Shown here: positions 7,424 through 7,493 of the stretch, one piece after another | Layout of the letters: each line of letters starts with the position of its first letter | Numbering within the stretch: the first letter of the stretch is position 1 | DNA from: Pseudomonadota bacterium | GTDB taxonomy: Bacteria > Pseudomonadota > Gammaproteobacteria > Woeseiales > Woeseiaceae | Reading direction: 5' to 3' | Assembly: GCA_027295475.1 (NCBI GenBank) | Contig: JAPUKV010000216.1 | Span: 1 to 7,493, forward strand | DNA length: 7,493 nucleotides | Notes under the pieces: generated by a model | Told to the model about the DNA's origin: nothing | Databases searched by the model: none | Seen by the model: the letters and a program-made list of their open reading frames with translations, nothing else | Made by a program: the position numbers and the translations under genes

Positions 7424-7493
7424 CTTCGGAAATAGACCATGCTATGTCTCTCAGTCAGAAAAACCTTCAGGCGAACAAAATGCTTGACCGATC

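Larger units (their letters stand above)
7293..7484. repeat. Inverted-repeat-bounded element of 192 bp
   Basis: The left arm (7293-7319, beginning AGCATTTGTTCGCCTGAAGG) is the reverse complement of the right arm (7457-7484) with one mismatch (7315 against 7461) and one extra A in the right arm's run of As. The 137 bp between the arms hold the 51-bp tandem duplication. As RNA the arms would form a 26-bp stem closing the block. As DNA they resemble terminal inverted repeats of a small non-autonomous element. No convincing target-site duplication is seen; both flanks have only TG. Confidence 0.85.
7196..7493. other. Non-coding tail after accD, dominated by a repeat structure
   Basis: No open frame here looks like a protein: those that cross it gain their length from the 51-bp duplication (51 is divisible by three, so it extends every frame). 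The first 97 bases show no terminator with a T-run and no clear promoter. From 7293 on, the DNA is an inverted-repeat-bounded block containing the tandem duplication. An ATG at 7480 with a frame open to the window edge (MLDR) could start the next gene, but only four codons are visible. Confidence 0.8.

Noticed and set aside
7291..7486. TG on both sides of the inverted repeat as a target-site duplication
   Set aside because: Two matching bases are expected by chance often enough that this is not evidence of transposition.
6857..7487. Open frames on both strands across the 51-bp duplication (+ 7146-7487, - 6857-7390, - 7246-7440)
   Set aside because: Their length comes from a repeat unit divisible by three. 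The two longest overlap accD in another frame or on the other strand, none has a good ribosome-binding site, and the peptide is just the repeat read twice.
7457..7493. Right arm as an intrinsic terminator
   Set aside because: The two arms are 137 bp apart and no T-run follows the right arm on the + strand.
7480..7493. ATG at 7480 as the folC start
   Set aside because: Only four codons (MLDR) are visible, there is no strong ribosome-binding site, and the ATG lies within the right arm. It cannot be judged from this window.

Overview
The window is a stretch of gammaproteobacterial housekeeping chromosome with every recognised gene on the + strand. It carries the 3' part of aroC, then asd, a fimV/hubP-type gene, truA and accD, and ends in a non-coding tail with an unusual repeat structure. 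The evidence for the Gammaproteobacteria is the FimV-family protein with its diagnostic C-terminal domain, and the order asd (or its usg paralogue) - fimV - truA - accD known from pseudomonads and relatives. I cannot name a genus.

Layout: chorismate synthase (1-818, truncated by the window edge); 61-bp gap; aspartate-semialdehyde dehydrogenase (880-1902); a good sigma70-like promoter across the asd stop codon (1882-1910); FimV (2004-5420), with two internal repeat arrays of apparently different age; 90-bp gap; tRNA pseudouridine(38-40) synthase (5511-6335), with a perfect 10-bp stem-loop in its last codons; acetyl-CoA carboxylase carboxyltransferase beta subunit (6332-7195), whose start overlaps the truA stop as ATGA; and a 298-bp tail (7196-7493) without a convincing gene.

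The genes serve different core processes: aromatic and aspartate-family amino-acid synthesis (aroC, asd), cell-pole organisation and motility (fimV), tRNA modification (truA) and the first step of fatty-acid synthesis (accD). The tight truA/accD junction suggests translational coupling. The putative promoter suggests that fimV can be transcribed separately from asd.

The most interesting part is the tail. Near-perfect 27/28-nt inverted arms (7293-7319 and 7457-7484) enclose a 51-bp direct tandem duplication (7322-7423, 50/51 identical). Read in the accD direction, each copy folds into two small hairpins whose loops show GGA (AGGAA and AGGGAU), resembling CsrA/RsmA-binding sites; the opposite strand lacks this. 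It could be a CsrA-titrating or CsrA-responsive RNA, a MITE-like or REP-like element, or both. None of these can be settled from sequence alone.
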